A stretch of DNA of 55,632 nt from Westiellopsis prolifica IICB1 (GCF_004323185.1 NZ_NAPS01000002.1:113717-169348), one strand, 5' to 3'. Counted from the first letter of the stretch, positions 27,339 to 36,424 are shown. The notes: generated by a model from the sequence alone, not told the origin. Made by a program: numbers and translations.

Positions 27339-27373
27339 ACTCGGCAAAAATTTATTTATTTGTCGAGTTTTGT
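27339..27373 (+). terminator. Possible terminator upstream of mutT
   Basis: ACTCGGCAAA (27339-27348) pairs with TTTGTCGAGT (27359-27368) with one G-U pair, followed by TTTGTTTTT. It could end transcripts from the DUF760 gene. The rest of the gap 27078-27422 holds nothing else visible. Confidence 0.5.
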
Positions 27374-27422
27374 TTTTGGTATTTGTCGTTATTACCAAAC
27401 AACCCACTACCAGCCACTATCT

Positions 27423-27887
27423 ATGAACGAGACTAAGATTCTACCTCATAAAATTATAGGTGTTGCCGTAATTTGGAATCAACAGGGACAAATTCTCATT
27501 GACCGCCGCCGTCAAGAAGGCGCGATGGGTGGATTGTGGGAATTTCCGGGGGGTAAAATTGAGCTTGATGAGACTATCGAAGAGTGTATTCAACGGGAAA
27601 TAAAAGAAGAATTAGGAATAGTAGTTGAAGTTGGTGAACACCTCATCACCATTGACCATACCTACACCCAAATCCGTGTTACTCTCACAGTACATCATTG
27701 CTGCCTCATACAAGGAGTTCCCCAGCCAATAGAATGTGATGAAGTACGTTGGGTGAGTGTTGATGAGTTAGAGACTTTTGCTTTTCCAGAAGCAAATATC
27801 CAAATTATTGCTGCATTGCGGGAGTGGGAGAATGGGGAAGGGGACAAGGGAGACAAGGGGGAGTCAGTAATTCAAAATCTACACTAA
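27423..27887 (+). CDS. mutT: MutT-like Nudix hydrolase (8-oxo-dGTP diphosphatase)
   Basis: Hydrolyses oxidised nucleotides such as 8-oxo-dGTP to keep them out of DNA. The 154-residue product has a perfect Nudix box GKIELDETIEECIQREIKEELGI (Gx5Ex7REUxEExGU) preceded by GGLWEFPGG, as in MutT proper. The start is the ATG of MNETKILPHK; a 21-codon TTG-started extension has no family counterpart. The last 19 residues (ENGEGDKGDKGESVIQNLH) are encoded by G-rich repeat sequence also seen near 40210 on the other strand, and look like a late addition. Its stop codon directly abuts that of sasA. Confidence 0.92.
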   Translation: MNETKILPHKIIGVAVIWNQQGQILIDRRRQEGAMGGLWEFPGGKIELDETIEECIQREIKEELGIVVEVGEHLITIDHTYTQIRVTLTVHHCCLIQGVPQPIECDEVRWVSVDELETFAFPEANIQIIAALREWENGEGDKGDKGESVIQNLH

Positions 27888-29081
27888 CTACTTTATATAC
27901 ACTGGTAAGGTGAAGTGGAACCATGCGCCGTTGCTGGGTGAAGAATCTACCCATATTTGACCATAGTGGGCGCGGATAATGCGTTGGCACAAACACAGAC
28001 CAATACCGTAGCCTTCTTTACTTTCATCTCGTTCCAGACGAAAATGGTTTTCAAAAATGCGATCGCGGTTTTCTTCGGGTATTCCAGGTCCCGTATCACC
28101 AATACTAAATTGAACTTTCTGGGTAGTACGATGTAGTCCGGCAACAGTAATTATACCACCTTCAGGTGTATATTTAATAGCATTATCCAGCAGATTTATC
28201 AAGACCTGACGGATACGTTCGGGATCGGCGTAAACTAGGGGTAAATCCTTGGGAATATCCTTTTCAATTTTTAAGGATTTGGCTGTGTAGCGATCGCTCA
28301 ATTCTTCTAAAACATTCAAGCATAGTTGTCCCAAATTCGTTTTTTGTGGCTTCACCGGAAATTCTCTTTCGTTGTTGTTACGACCTACTTGCAAAAGGTC
28401 AGTAATCATACGATCTATAATACGAGCTTGGTTACGGGCTTGTTTGAATAAGTTATTTGTCATTGTCGGCGTTAGCCGCTCAAAACCTGCTTTCTCTGGA
28501 TTATAGTTGGATTGCAGAGTCTCTGTAGCTATAGAAATCGCTGTTAGAGGATTGCGGAGGTCATGGGCTAGCATCGCAATTACCCTGTCTTTAAATTGCA
28601 ATTGCTCTTCAAGTTGATCCTTTTCTTGTTTTAAGCGAAAAACTTCATCTGATAAGTGCAGAAGTTCGGCGGATACAGCAATTGAACGAATAGAGGATTT
28701 AGAAACTGAGGCGGTGCGACCATTATCCTCTGTATTTTCTTGCAGGTCACTCTGTAATTTTATATAGGCATCAACTGCAACTTGCCAGCGAGGCCACCAA
28801 TTTTTGAGCTGTGTAACAATATTACTACCAGCCAGAATATGTCGAGGTTCCGGGTGAATTTTGATTAAAGCTGGTGTCGCTACTAGTTTAAAGTGTTCAG
28901 CCAAATAGGGTTGTTGTCCGACATCAACCATTTGTAGTTCAAACTTGTAGTCAGCCTGTAATTCTTTCAAATACGCACGAATTCGTTGGACTTGCTGTCG
29001 AGACTTTGGTCGTCCATCGACAAAAAGTAACAACTGTAGTGGAGCTTCAGAATAAATGGGCTGATCCTGGGAAGCTTGCAT
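27888..29081 (-). CDS. sasA: Circadian clock output histidine kinase SasA
   Basis: Reads out the KaiC clock state and phosphorylates RpaA. The 397-residue product starts with a KaiB-like thioredoxin-fold domain (about 12-105: [20 protein letters not shown] ... [18 protein letters not shown]). A coiled linker follows, then a histidine kinase with phospho-accepting His173 ([13 protein letters not shown]), the N-box [20 protein letters not shown] and [12 protein letters not shown]. The frame is open to 29306, but the family starts near [14 protein letters not shown], so the ATG at 29081 is used. The output partner RpaA is not in the window. RpaB, which SasA is reported to influence less directly, is encoded at 40252. 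Confidence 0.95.
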   Translation of the reverse strand: MQASQDQPIYSEAPLQLLLFVDGRPKSRQQVQRIRAYLKELQADYKFELQMVDVGQQPYLAEHFKLVATPALIKIHPEPRHILAGSNIVTQLKNWWPRWQVAVDAYIKLQSDLQENTEDNGRTASVSKSSIRSIAVSAELLHLSDEVFRLKQEKDQLEEQLQFKDRVIAMLAHDLRNPLTAISIATETLQSNYNPEKAGFERLTPTMTNNLFKQARNQARIIDRMITDLLQVGRNNNEREFPVKPQKTNLGQLCLNVLEELSDRYTAKSLKIEKDIPKDLPLVYADPERIRQVLINLLDNAIKYTPEGGIITVAGLHRTTQKVQFSIGDTGPGIPEENRDRIFENHFRLERDESKEGYGIGLCLCQRIIRAHYGQIWVDSSPSNGAWFHFTLPVYIK

Positions 29082-29911
29082 GTAATCGTGTTTTAGCACT
29101 GGTAACAAACCGACGACGCTGAGAGATAGAGTAAAATCAATTCGCGTGTGTCGATGATAATGATCTTTGTTTGTTTTCAATTTAATATCTATTTTAGATT
29201 TTTCATACTCCAATTCTCTATAGGTTTTTGAGATACAATATGTATTTTTCAACCATTTGCTTTGCCTTTGCCTGAGCCTAGTTTTTTCTTGACAAGACTT
29301 GTGCAATCAGTCTAAGTCGTGATTTTCGCTGAATCAATATATTTCGTCAACAGGATTGGGCTTTTTTTATACAACAGCTTTTTGACTGTGAACAGAACAG
29401 ACAACTTAAATAAATATGAACTCAGCCTCACATAACAGCGATCGCACCACCAAAAATATCAGTTTAACTGCGAATTGCACAGCTAAATTAAGCACAGACT
29501 AAAACCGCATTTTCCCCATACATAATTCCAAGATTCTTGGGAAAAAACTATCAAGCTTGACCGTTTCGTCATTGAAATACCAAAACAGTTCTTGATGGGT
29601 TTTTAGTTGCGCTCAAGCGCCGACAACAAAATAGACGGACTAGTACAAGCCATACAATACTATCAACTTTTTGAGAATGGCTAGCACTGGTAGATTTTTG
29701 GTTTTAGTCCATCTAGCTTACCATCTTTAGCCTAATAGTTTTAGCGATCGCTAATCTCGAACTATAAGCGATCGCCTTCCTTATCTATAAATCAGGCAAA
29801 GCAAACGCGGCTTTAACACCAGCTTAACACTTTCGAGTCAGGGATTGGGGATCGGGGATCGGGGATCCCCTTTCCCGATCCCCTTTCCTCCCAAATACGC
29901 TAGGGTAGAAA
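29082..29911. other. Intergenic region between sasA and the SLH lipoprotein gene
   Basis: 830 bases without a supported gene. The open codons before sasA up to 29306 are probably leader. HIP1 octamers lie at about 29744 and 29770 as an inverted pair around the words TAATCTCGAACTATA. A heptamer array sits at 29841-29888. Confidence 0.55.
29841..29888. repeat. GGGATCG heptamer repeat with inverted half
   Basis: GGGATTG and GGGATCG units followed by their complement (CCCTTTCCCGATCCCC) make a GC-rich hairpin 24 bases before the next gene. Related units lie at 24592-24680 and 24900-24945. Confidence 0.7.
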
Positions 29912-31348
29912 TTGACACTCAATTTTTTATTTCCTGTGCTGTACTTTCAACGTTCAGCTGTCTTTATCAGTTTGGCAGTTTTACTCACTTCCCTCACGGC
30001 CTGTGCTAATAGTAATATTGGTAAAAGCCTTGAGCAATCTTTGGCAGCAGATTCTCGACTGAAAGATAACCCAGTAATTTTTGGTGCTAACCAAACGCCA
30101 AATGGCGATCGCCAAAACTCAAACCAATCTACCCAACCAACAGTCCAGTTACCAGCTGATTTTCCCAAGGATATCCCCATTTATCCAAACGCCCAAATAC
30201 AAGAAGTGTCTGCTGCAACTCACTCACAGAACAAAGTATCAACTCGCTGGCTGAGTTCTGACCCTAGCAATTTCATCGCTAGCTTTTATCGTAGTCAGTT
30301 GCAAAATAATAATTGGCAGATTTCCCAACAGCCAACTGATGAGCAAAGTGGTACTTTTACCGCGACACGCGATGATTTACAATTGACGATTTCTATTAAA
30401 CCTCAATCAGTTACTAACGCTGCACCCAATCAACCACAAACAGCCACCGAATTACTCATTGAGTACCAGCCATCCAAAACTATAGCTCAAGCTACCCCAA
30501 CTCCTAGCAATCAAATTACTAGTAGTGATACTGCTCCTCAACCAGGTGATCCGCAGTTCATCGGCCCAGTACAACCAGAAGGCTCAGTCAGCCAAGCAAA
30601 TGACACTTCTAACACTAGCAACTCTACATCAACAGCAATATCTGGTACTCAAGAATTTAGTGACTTAAACAAAGCGCCCCAAGAATTGCAAAAATATATT
30701 CAAGATGTAGCTCGTTTGGGTATTTTGTCTGTAGAGTCTCAAGGTACAAAAAATAATTCCGCTACAACCAATCTGTTTGAACCTAACAAAAATATCACCC
30801 GTCGAGAATATGCTCGTTGGCTGGTAGCTGCTAATAATGCTATGTATGCCAATATTCCATCTAAACAGATTCGCTTGGCATCAGAAAACGCCCAACCAGC
30901 TTTTAGTGATGTACCAAAAACAGATCCAGATTTTCCAGCTATTCAAGGATTAGCTGAAAGTGGTTTATTCCCTAGTCTTTTATCTGGTGATTCTACACAA
31001 GTTTTGTTTCGTCCGGATGCGCCTTTGACACGCGAACAATTACTGTTATCAAAAGTTCCTCTGGATACCCGCCAAGCTTTCCCTGCTGCGAATGTGAGTG
31101 CAGTCAATCAGACTTGGGGTTTTCAGGATGCAGGAAAAATTGACCCCAAAGCATTACGGGCGATATTGGCTGATTTTCAAAATGCAGAACAATCTAACAT
31201 CCGTCGGGTATATGGTTATACCACACTTTTCCAACCGAAAAAACCAGTAACTCGTGCCGAAGCAGCAGCAGCATTGTGGTACTTTGGTACTCAAGGTGAG
31301 GGTATGTCAGCAACCGATGCTCTGAAATTAACGCGATCGCCCCAGTAG
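29912..31348 (+). CDS. Lipoprotein with S-layer homology domains
   Basis: The 478-residue product has a signal sequence (SAVFISLAVLLTSL) ending in the lipobox LTAC with Cys31, so it should be lipid-anchored outside the plasma membrane. Residues 75-190 form a domain beginning LPADFPKDIPIYPNAQIQEV with SDPSNFIASFYRSQLQNNNWQI, common in cyanobacterial exported proteins. A Thr/Ser/Pro-rich linker follows, then SLH-type repeats from about 250 (YIQDVARLGIL, PNKNITRREYARWLVAANNA, RPDAPLTREQLLLSKV, PKKPVTRAEAAAALWYFG). It probably ties outer layers to peptidoglycan. The start is TTG at 29912; a GTG at 29936 is an alternative. Confidence 0.85.
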   Translation: MTLNFLFPVLYFQRSAVFISLAVLLTSLTACANSNIGKSLEQSLAADSRLKDNPVIFGANQTPNGDRQNSNQSTQPTVQLPADFPKDIPIYPNAQIQEVSAATHSQNKVSTRWLSSDPSNFIASFYRSQLQNNNWQISQQPTDEQSGTFTATRDDLQLTISIKPQSVTNAAPNQPQTATELLIEYQPSKTIAQATPTPSNQITSSDTAPQPGDPQFIGPVQPEGSVSQANDTSNTSNSTSTAISGTQEFSDLNKAPQELQKYIQDVARLGILSVESQGTKNNSATTNLFEPNKNITRREYARWLVAANNAMYANIPSKQIRLASENAQPAFSDVPKTDPDFPAIQGLAESGLFPSLLSGDSTQVLFRPDAPLTREQLLLSKVPLDTRQAFPAANVSAVNQTWGFQDAGKIDPKALRAILADFQNAEQSNIRRVYGYTTLFQPKKPVTRAEAAAALWYFGTQGEGMSATDALKLTRSPQ

Positions 31349-31408
31349 TCTGTCCCATTAATTTTGATGAGTCGTGAGAATTGAGATTCTCGACTTATCT
31401 TAAGATAC

Positions 31409-31534
31409 GGCTTACATTGCAATTGTATCGGCTTACATTGCGATTGTATCGACTTACATTGCGATTGTATCGACTTACATTGCGATTGTATCGACTTACA
31501 TTGCGATTGTATCGGCTTGCATTGCGATTGCAGC
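31409..31534. repeat. 21-bp tandem repeat, six copies
   Basis: Units of GACTTACATTGCGATTGTATC or close variants start at 31409, 31430, 31451, 31472, 31493 and 31514. The three middle copies are identical. No spacers, so this is not a CRISPR array. Confidence 0.92.
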
Positions 31535-31596
31535 CGTCTGTACAGTTTATTTAAGAACATCTTTATATTAGACCTCTTGCATAGTCCTCACCCTAG

Positions 31597-31620
31597 CCCT
31601 CTCCCAAGCTTGGGAGAGGG
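31597..31620. repeat. 24-base perfect palindrome
   Basis: CCCTCTCCCAAG is followed directly by its reverse complement CTTGGGAGAGGG. Preceded by CCTCACCCTAG, as in a widespread cyanobacterial repeat. Confidence 0.7.
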
Positions 31621-31650
31621 TAAGAAACTGTAACTTAATTTCTAGACTTT

Positions 31651-31713
31651 GTGTCTACCCTTACGGGTAGGCGCGTAAGCGACTTCTGCAAGTAGACGCT
31701 AGCGCGTCTATGT
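31651..31713 (-). repeat. 60-bp dispersed repeat, inverted copy
   Basis: Reverse complement of the element between leuC and leuD, with few differences (CTTGCAGAAGTCGCT and GCGCCTACCC shared). It is flanked by the TGTGTCTTGGTG words that also flank the copy at 2591. Confidence 0.75.
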
Positions 31714-32053
31714 GTCTTGGTGTTTCAAAAGTCGATTTTTTAACCACCAAGACACGAAGGTGAAAAAACCAAAAAAAATAAGTCGGAAGTACGGTTTTTA
31801 TATGTGGATTTAAACCCCTGGAAATATTTTGCACAAGTTTCAGCAGCTATCTGCTTATATCTCAGAGGCTTTAGCCGCTGAGTTTTACGCTTCCCGCGAG
31901 GCGAGGTTCTATTAATAGTATTAAAACTTGCTTTTTAATCTTTTAAGGTTGATTCTTTCTCAAGATTCCCTGTAATAGTTGCTTTTGTGCTTGACTGAAA
32001 AAGCCTTTTACTGCGATATTACTCTGTAACTGGAAATTATCCACCTTGATAAT

Positions 32054-33154
32054 ATGCAATTTATTGGTGCGATCGCTTATCAATTTAAGCACAAAATTAG
32101 TATCAAAAAAGAAATCATAGCAGCAGGATTTTTGCTTTTATCTTTTATGTCACCGCTTAAATCTTTGGCTGCAACAAAGATTAGTAAAATTTATGTATTT
32201 GGTGATAGTCTTTCTGATCCTGGCAACTTTTACAATGCCTCAAAATCCTATATTCCACCAAGTCCACCATACTATCAAGGACGCCTTTCTAATGGCAAGG
32301 TGTGGGTAGAACATCTGGGAGATGAACTAGGATTGTCCCCAACTTTATTTACTGACTTAAAAAATAGCATTCCCAGCGAAGGCATTAATTATGCCTTTGC
32401 AGGAAGTAGTTCTGGTTTGGGTAATGCTACAGTTCCAAAATCCCTATTACCAGGAGTGCTTGGGCAAGTTGGCTTATTCACACGCTATTTACGAGAAAGC
32501 AATCAACAAGCTGATCCAGATGCACTTTATATCATCTGGGGTGGTGGCAATGATTATGTTTTTGGTAGCGTTACTGATGTCAGCCAAACAATTACAAATT
32601 TGTCAAGATCAGTGACACTGCTTGCCTTAGTAGGTGCTAAAAATATTATGGTAATTAACTTGCCAGATTTAGGCAAAATTCCTTTAACATCAAATCAACC
32701 AAATTCTGATCAATTAACTACTTTGACTCAAAAACATAATATGGCATTGGCAGCAAGTTTAAAAACTCTCAGTTCAATTCCTGGTGTTAATATTATTGCT
32801 GTTGATGTCAATTCCCTATTTATAAAGCTGCAAACTTCCCCCAGCCAATTTGGTTTAACCAATGTAACTGATGCTTATTTATTATGTAACTTTGAGGATA
32901 TTCTTCAAGGAAATTTGAATATATGCGGTAGTCAAAGTGGAAATTCTGATGAGTACTTATTTTGGGACAGTATACATCCGACAACACGCGTTCACAACTT
33001 TGTAGCAGAAACAGCACTCGAAGCATTGAATAAGCAGCCCCTATCTACATCTTGGCATGAGGAATCTGGGAATTTGCAGCTTGTAGAACAGCAGCTTATT
33101 CCAAAAAATCGGGTTCTTGCCGGACAATCATTTCATACAAAGGTTGAAAACTAA
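32054..33154 (+). CDS. Secreted GDSL-type esterase/lipase
   Basis: SGNH-family hydrolase, probably exported. The 366-residue product has a hydrophobic signal (EIIAAGFLLLSFMSPLKSLAA, cleavage near 40). Block I is VFGDSLSDPGNFYN with catalytic Ser52. Block III is GGGND (Asn166) and block V is WDSIHP with Asp305 and His308. This arrangement fits PHB-depolymerase- or phospholipase-like cyanobacterial esterases; the substrate is unknown. Its last 59 bases overlap the 3' end of the convergent aldolase gene, so the two C-termini are encoded on opposite strands of the same DNA. Confidence 0.9.
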   Translation: MQFIGAIAYQFKHKISIKKEIIAAGFLLLSFMSPLKSLAATKISKIYVFGDSLSDPGNFYNASKSYIPPSPPYYQGRLSNGKVWVEHLGDELGLSPTLFTDLKNSIPSEGINYAFAGSSSGLGNATVPKSLLPGVLGQVGLFTRYLRESNQQADPDALYIIWGGGNDYVFGSVTDVSQTITNLSRSVTLLALVGAKNIMVINLPDLGKIPLTSNQPNSDQLTTLTQKHNMALAASLKTLSSIPGVNIIAVDVNSLFIKLQTSPSQFGLTNVTDAYLLCNFEDILQGNLNICGSQSGNSDEYLFWDSIHPTTRVHNFVAETALEALNKQPLSTSWHEESGNLQLVEQQLIPKNRVLAGQSFHTKVEN

Positions 33155-33872
33155 ACCAGCCCATATAATGAGAACCTACCTGGCTTTGTGCTATGCTGGC
33201 ATACTCATGTTTAATTGGATGTGGTTTACCAGCTGCTTCTGCTAATAATTGGGCTTGACAGGTGCGTTCCATTGTGATGAACCACCATGCAGCCTCATCA
33301 ACTGAATGACCAACTGTAAGCAAGCCGTGATTTTTGAGAATGACGGCTTTATTATTACCCAGAGTTTGAGCAATGCGTTTACCCTCTTCCAGTTCCAAAA
33401 CCACACCAGTATAATCATCGAATAAGCTGTGATCTTCGTAGAACATGCAAGCATCTTGGGTGAGGGGGTCAAGCAAGCGACCCAAGCTAGACCAGCTTTT
33501 GCCATAGAGTGAGTGAGCATGAGCTGCTGCAACCACATCAGGACGAGCAAGATGGATTTGGGAATGAATTGTGAAACCCGCTTGATTGACGGGGCGATCG
33601 CCTACAATGACATCACCTCGGTGGTTAACTAAAATCAGATCACTGACTCGAATTAAACCGAAATGCATACCAAAAGGATTGACCCAAAAGCAATCCAGTT
33701 GTTCTGGATCACGAGCGGTAATATGACCTGCAATACCTTCATCAAATCCAAAACGAGAAAACAAGCGAAACGCTGCTGCTAGTCGTTGCTTGCGATGTAG
33801 ACGTTCTTCTTCAGGTGTAGAAAAAACTGGGGGTTGGGGAAGATTGGGTTTTTCGACAGAGATAGCTTGCAT
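33096..33872 (-). CDS. Class II aldolase/adducin family protein
   Basis: The 258-residue product has the fold motifs of zinc-dependent class II aldolases: GIAGHITARDPE, then AAAHAHSLYGKSW with metal-binding histidines, YEDHSLFDDYTGVV, and LKNHGLLTVGHSVDEA with a further His. Members cleave or epimerise sugar phosphates such as fuculose or ribulose phosphate. This subgroup, with a long N-terminal segment, has no settled substrate. The start is the ATG of MQAISVEKP, with AGGTGG just upstream. A GTG three codons earlier is less likely. It diverges from the M42 peptidase gene across 60 bases. Confidence 0.9.
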   Translation of the reverse strand: MQAISVEKPNLPQPPVFSTPEEERLHRKQRLAAAFRLFSRFGFDEGIAGHITARDPEQLDCFWVNPFGMHFGLIRVSDLILVNHRGDVIVGDRPVNQAGFTIHSQIHLARPDVVAAAHAHSLYGKSWSSLGRLLDPLTQDACMFYEDHSLFDDYTGVVLELEEGKRIAQTLGNNKAVILKNHGLLTVGHSVDEAAWWFITMERTCQAQLLAEAAGKPHPIKHEYASIAQSQVGSHYMGWFSFQPLYEMIVRQEPDFLE

Positions 33873-33932
33873 TTTGCCCACCTAATATTATGATTGTTGG
33901 GATTCAAAAGCTCATATACTCTGAGTATACTT

Positions 33933-34985
33933 ATGTGGGATTACGACCACTTATTCAAAATAATTGCAGAATTGGTTATGCATCACTCTCCTAGTGGTGT
34001 GGAAACAGAAATTAACCAATACTTGATGCAGAGATTTACAGACTTGGGAGTCAAAGCTTGGTGCGATCGCGCTGATAACATCATTGCTAAAATACCCGGT
34101 AAAAATCCTGACCGAGCGATCGCCATCACTGCTCACAAAGATGAAATTGGTGGAATCGTCAAAACCATTGGCGAACAAGGTAAAGTTGAAGTCCGCAAAC
34201 TCGGTGGTGCATTTCCTTGGGTTTATGGTGAAGGTGTTGTGGATTTACTCGGAGATCATGCAACTATCAGCGGTATTCTCAGTTTTGGTTCGCGTCACGT
34301 TTCCCACGAATCACCACAAAAAATCCAGCAAGAAGATACTGCTGTGAAATGGGAAGATGCTTGGATTGAAACAAAATGTACTACCGCCGAACTAGAAGCA
34401 GCTGGGATTCGACCGGGAAGTAGAATGGTGATTGGTAAGCATCGCAAGCATCCAATTCGGCTAAAAGACCATATTGCCAGTTATACACTAGACAATAAAG
34501 CCTCTGTAGCAATTTTGTTAGCTCTAGCAGAAAAGATCACACAGCCAGCAGTCGATGTATATTTGGTTGCATCAGCAAAAGAAGAAGTGGGAGCAATTGG
34601 GGCACTTTATTTTACTCAAAACCAGTGCTTAGATGCCTTAATTGCTTTAGAAATTTGTCCTTTATCATCAGAATACCCGATTGAAGACGGCAAAAGTCCT
34701 GTAATTTTGTCTCAGGATGCCTATGGGATGTATGATGAAACTTTAAATGGACAATTACACCAATCTGCCAAACAATTAAATATACCAGTGCAACTTGCAA
34801 TCTTAAATGGTTTTGGTAGCGATGCTTCTATTGCGATGAAATTCGGTCATGTCGCCCGCGCAGCATGTTTAGCCTTCCCCACCCAAAATACCCACGGATA
34901 CGAAATTGCTCACTTAGGAGCGATCGCCAACTGTATTGATTTGTTACAAGTCTTTTGCCAAACCCCATCATTAGTTGATTGTTAG
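33933..34985 (+). CDS. M42 family metallopeptidase
   Basis: Dinuclear-metal aminopeptidase (glutamyl aminopeptidase/endoglucanase M family). The 350-residue product shows ITAHKDEIGGIV (His and Asp), LDNKASVAILLALAEK (bridging Asp), ASAKEEVGAIGA (catalytic Glu-Glu) and a late TQNTHGYEIAHLGAI with the last His ligand. The start is taken at MWDYDHLFKIIAEL, which matches the family start; the frame is open 13 codons upstream. M42 enzymes form large tetrahedral complexes that trim peptides in the cytosol. Confidence 0.92.
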   Translation: MWDYDHLFKIIAELVMHHSPSGVETEINQYLMQRFTDLGVKAWCDRADNIIAKIPGKNPDRAIAITAHKDEIGGIVKTIGEQGKVEVRKLGGAFPWVYGEGVVDLLGDHATISGILSFGSRHVSHESPQKIQQEDTAVKWEDAWIETKCTTAELEAAGIRPGSRMVIGKHRKHPIRLKDHIASYTLDNKASVAILLALAEKITQPAVDVYLVASAKEEVGAIGALYFTQNQCLDALIALEICPLSSEYPIEDGKSPVILSQDAYGMYDETLNGQLHQSAKQLNIPVQLAILNGFGSDASIAMKFGHVARAACLAFPTQNTHGYEIAHLGAIANCIDLLQVFCQTPSLVDC

Positions 34986-35024
34986 TTGTTAGTGGTAATC
35001 ACCAATCACAAATGACCATTGTAC

Positions 35025-35075
35025 AGACGCGATTTATCGCGTCTCTAATGACAAATGACCAATGACCAATGACCA
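35025..35075. repeat. Palindrome plus ATGACCA heptamer array
   Basis: AGACGCGATTTATCGCGTCT (35025-35044) is a near-perfect palindrome of the 11107 family. It is followed by heptamers AATGACA, AATGACC, AATGACC, AATGACC (35047-35075). Confidence 0.7.
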
Positions 35076-35127
35076 AAATTCTCTACAATAATCCCAGAGT
35101 GCTTTGATAAAAGGTGTCAGCAAACAA

Positions 35128-35592
35128 ATGCCTAAGACCGTCGCCGACGTAATGAGTCGTGACCCCATTGTAGTCCGACCCGAAACTCCTTTGAAGGAAG
35201 CTATCCAAATTCTGGCAGAACGACGCATCAGTGGTCTACCTGTTGTAGATGACGCTGGTAAATTGGTAGGTATTATCTCGGAAACCGATTTAATGTGGCA
35301 AGAAACAGGAGTTACGCCTCCAGCGTATATTATGTTTCTTGATAGCGTGATTTATTTAAAAAACCCAGCTACATACGATCGCGATTTACACAAAGCTTTG
35401 GGACAAACCGTTGGGGAAGTCATGAGTAAACACCCCATCACTGTCTCCCCTGAGAAAAGCTTAAGAGAAGCAGCCAAAACCATGAGCGATCGCAACGTTC
35501 ATCGTTTACCAGTTCTTGACAGCGAGGGTCAAGTAATTGGTATTCTTACCCGTGGCGATGTCATTCGAGCAATGGCCGCAAGTCAAGATTAG
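35128..35592 (+). CDS. CBS domain pair protein
   Basis: The 154-residue product is two CBS domains: ADVMSRDPIVVRPETPLKEAIQILAERRISGLPVVDDAGKLVGIISETDL (about 6-55) and GEVMSKHPITVSPEKSLREAAKTMSDRNVHRLPVLDSEGQVIGILTRGDVI (about 98-150). Such pairs bind adenine nucleotides and act as energy sensors for partner enzymes. No effector domain is attached and no partner is obvious. The start is ATG at 35128, supported by the family alignment. Confidence 0.93.
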   Translation: MPKTVADVMSRDPIVVRPETPLKEAIQILAERRISGLPVVDDAGKLVGIISETDLMWQETGVTPPAYIMFLDSVIYLKNPATYDRDLHKALGQTVGEVMSKHPITVSPEKSLREAAKTMSDRNVHRLPVLDSEGQVIGILTRGDVIRAMAASQD

Positions 35593-35625
35593 TCATTAGT
35601 CCTTTGTCATCGGTCATTAGTTCTT

Positions 35626-35653
35626 TGACAAGTGACAAGTGACAAATGACAAA
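35626..35653. repeat. TGACAAG heptamer repeat, four copies
   Basis: TGACAAG, TGACAAG, TGACAAA, TGACAAA lie in direct succession between the CBS and HEAT-repeat genes. Confidence 0.75.
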
Positions 35654-35677
35654 CTTTAAAAAAAGTGAGATCAATAA

Positions 35678-36343
35678 ATGAGTGTTAATCCTGAATCTGT
35701 AAAACAATTACTGATTTCTGAGGATTTGGGCGATCGCTTACGAGCAGTGAATCAAATTCGTGAACTAGAACCAACAATTGGTTTTGAGTTAATTCAAAAT
35801 GCTATCAATGACAATAATTCCCGTGTTCGCTACTCAGCAGTGAGTCAGTTTGATACGTTGGGTGGACAAGATTTAGATTTATCTTTGAGTTTATTACGCG
35901 ATCGCTTGCTCAATGATCCAGAACCAGATGTGCAAGCAGCAGCAGCAGACTGTTTGGGTGCTTTGAAGCTGAGAGCAGCTTTTGAAGATTTGCAGCAGCT
36001 TTATGAAACAAGCAACGAATGGATCGTCAAGTTTAGCATTATCGCTACTTTAGGAGAATTAGGTGAGCCGCGATCGTTTGATTTACTCCAACAGGCGCTT
36101 TCCTCAGACAATGAATTAGTGCAAACTGCTGCAATTAGTTCTTTTGGCGACTTGGGAAACACACAAGCAATTCCACTTTTAGCTCCCTACGCTACAAATC
36201 TAGATTGGCAAATTCGCTATAGAGTAGCACAAGCTTTGGGTCGTCTCAAAGGAACAGACGCCAAAAATATATTAGAAACCTTGGCGAAAGATGAAGTGGA
36301 AGTTGTTGCAACAGAAGCACGAAAATCTTTAGAAAGTTTCTAA
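35678..36343 (+). CDS. nblB: HEAT-repeat protein, NblB-like
   Basis: The 221-residue product is built of HEAT-type repeats (RVRYSAVSQFDTLGG, DVQAAAADCLGALKL, WIVKFSIIATLGELGEP, LVQTAAISSFGDLGN, WQIRYRVAQALGRLKG). Size and order resemble cyanobacterial NblB, needed for phycobilisome breakdown during nutrient starvation and related to CpcE-type bilin lyases. No phycobiliprotein or nbl gene is near, so the name rests on recognition of the sequence type; a general HEAT-repeat scaffold is the alternative. A strong terminator follows. Confidence 0.7.
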   Translation: MSVNPESVKQLLISEDLGDRLRAVNQIRELEPTIGFELIQNAINDNNSRVRYSAVSQFDTLGGQDLDLSLSLLRDRLLNDPEPDVQAAAADCLGALKLRAAFEDLQQLYETSNEWIVKFSIIATLGELGEPRSFDLLQQALSSDNELVQTAAISSFGDLGNTQAIPLLAPYATNLDWQIRYRVAQALGRLKGTDAKNILETLAKDEVEVVATEARKSLESF

Positions 36344-36393
36344 ATTCAGCACTCTTTTAAAAATGGGTCTAGGAATCCAGAAAGGGACAACAT

Positions 36394-36424
36394 AAAGGTT
36401 CACGTGTTTGTGAACCTTTTTTTA
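36394..36424 (+). terminator. Rho-independent terminator after the NblB-like gene
   Basis: AAAGGTTCAC (36394-36403) pairs with GTGAACCTTT (36410-36419) around GTGTTT, followed by a T-run. Confidence 0.93.

Larger units (their letters stand above)
31349..32053. other. Repeat-filled intergenic region
   Basis: No gene in 705 bases. A minus-strand frame through the 21-bp array is open only because of its period. Contents: the 21-bp tandem array, a 24-base palindrome, the 60-bp dispersed repeat, and the words AACCACCAAGACACGAAGGTG (about 31739-31760), shared with 9064-9121. The last 200 bases before the esterase gene are AT-rich. Confidence 0.65.

Noticed and set aside
31409-31534. Possible CRISPR array
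   Set aside because: The 21-bp units abut without spacers and no cas gene is present.
31291-31560. Minus-strand protein with SQCKSIQ heptads
   Set aside because: It is the translation of the 21-bp noncoding array and overlaps the end of the SLH lipoprotein gene in antisense.
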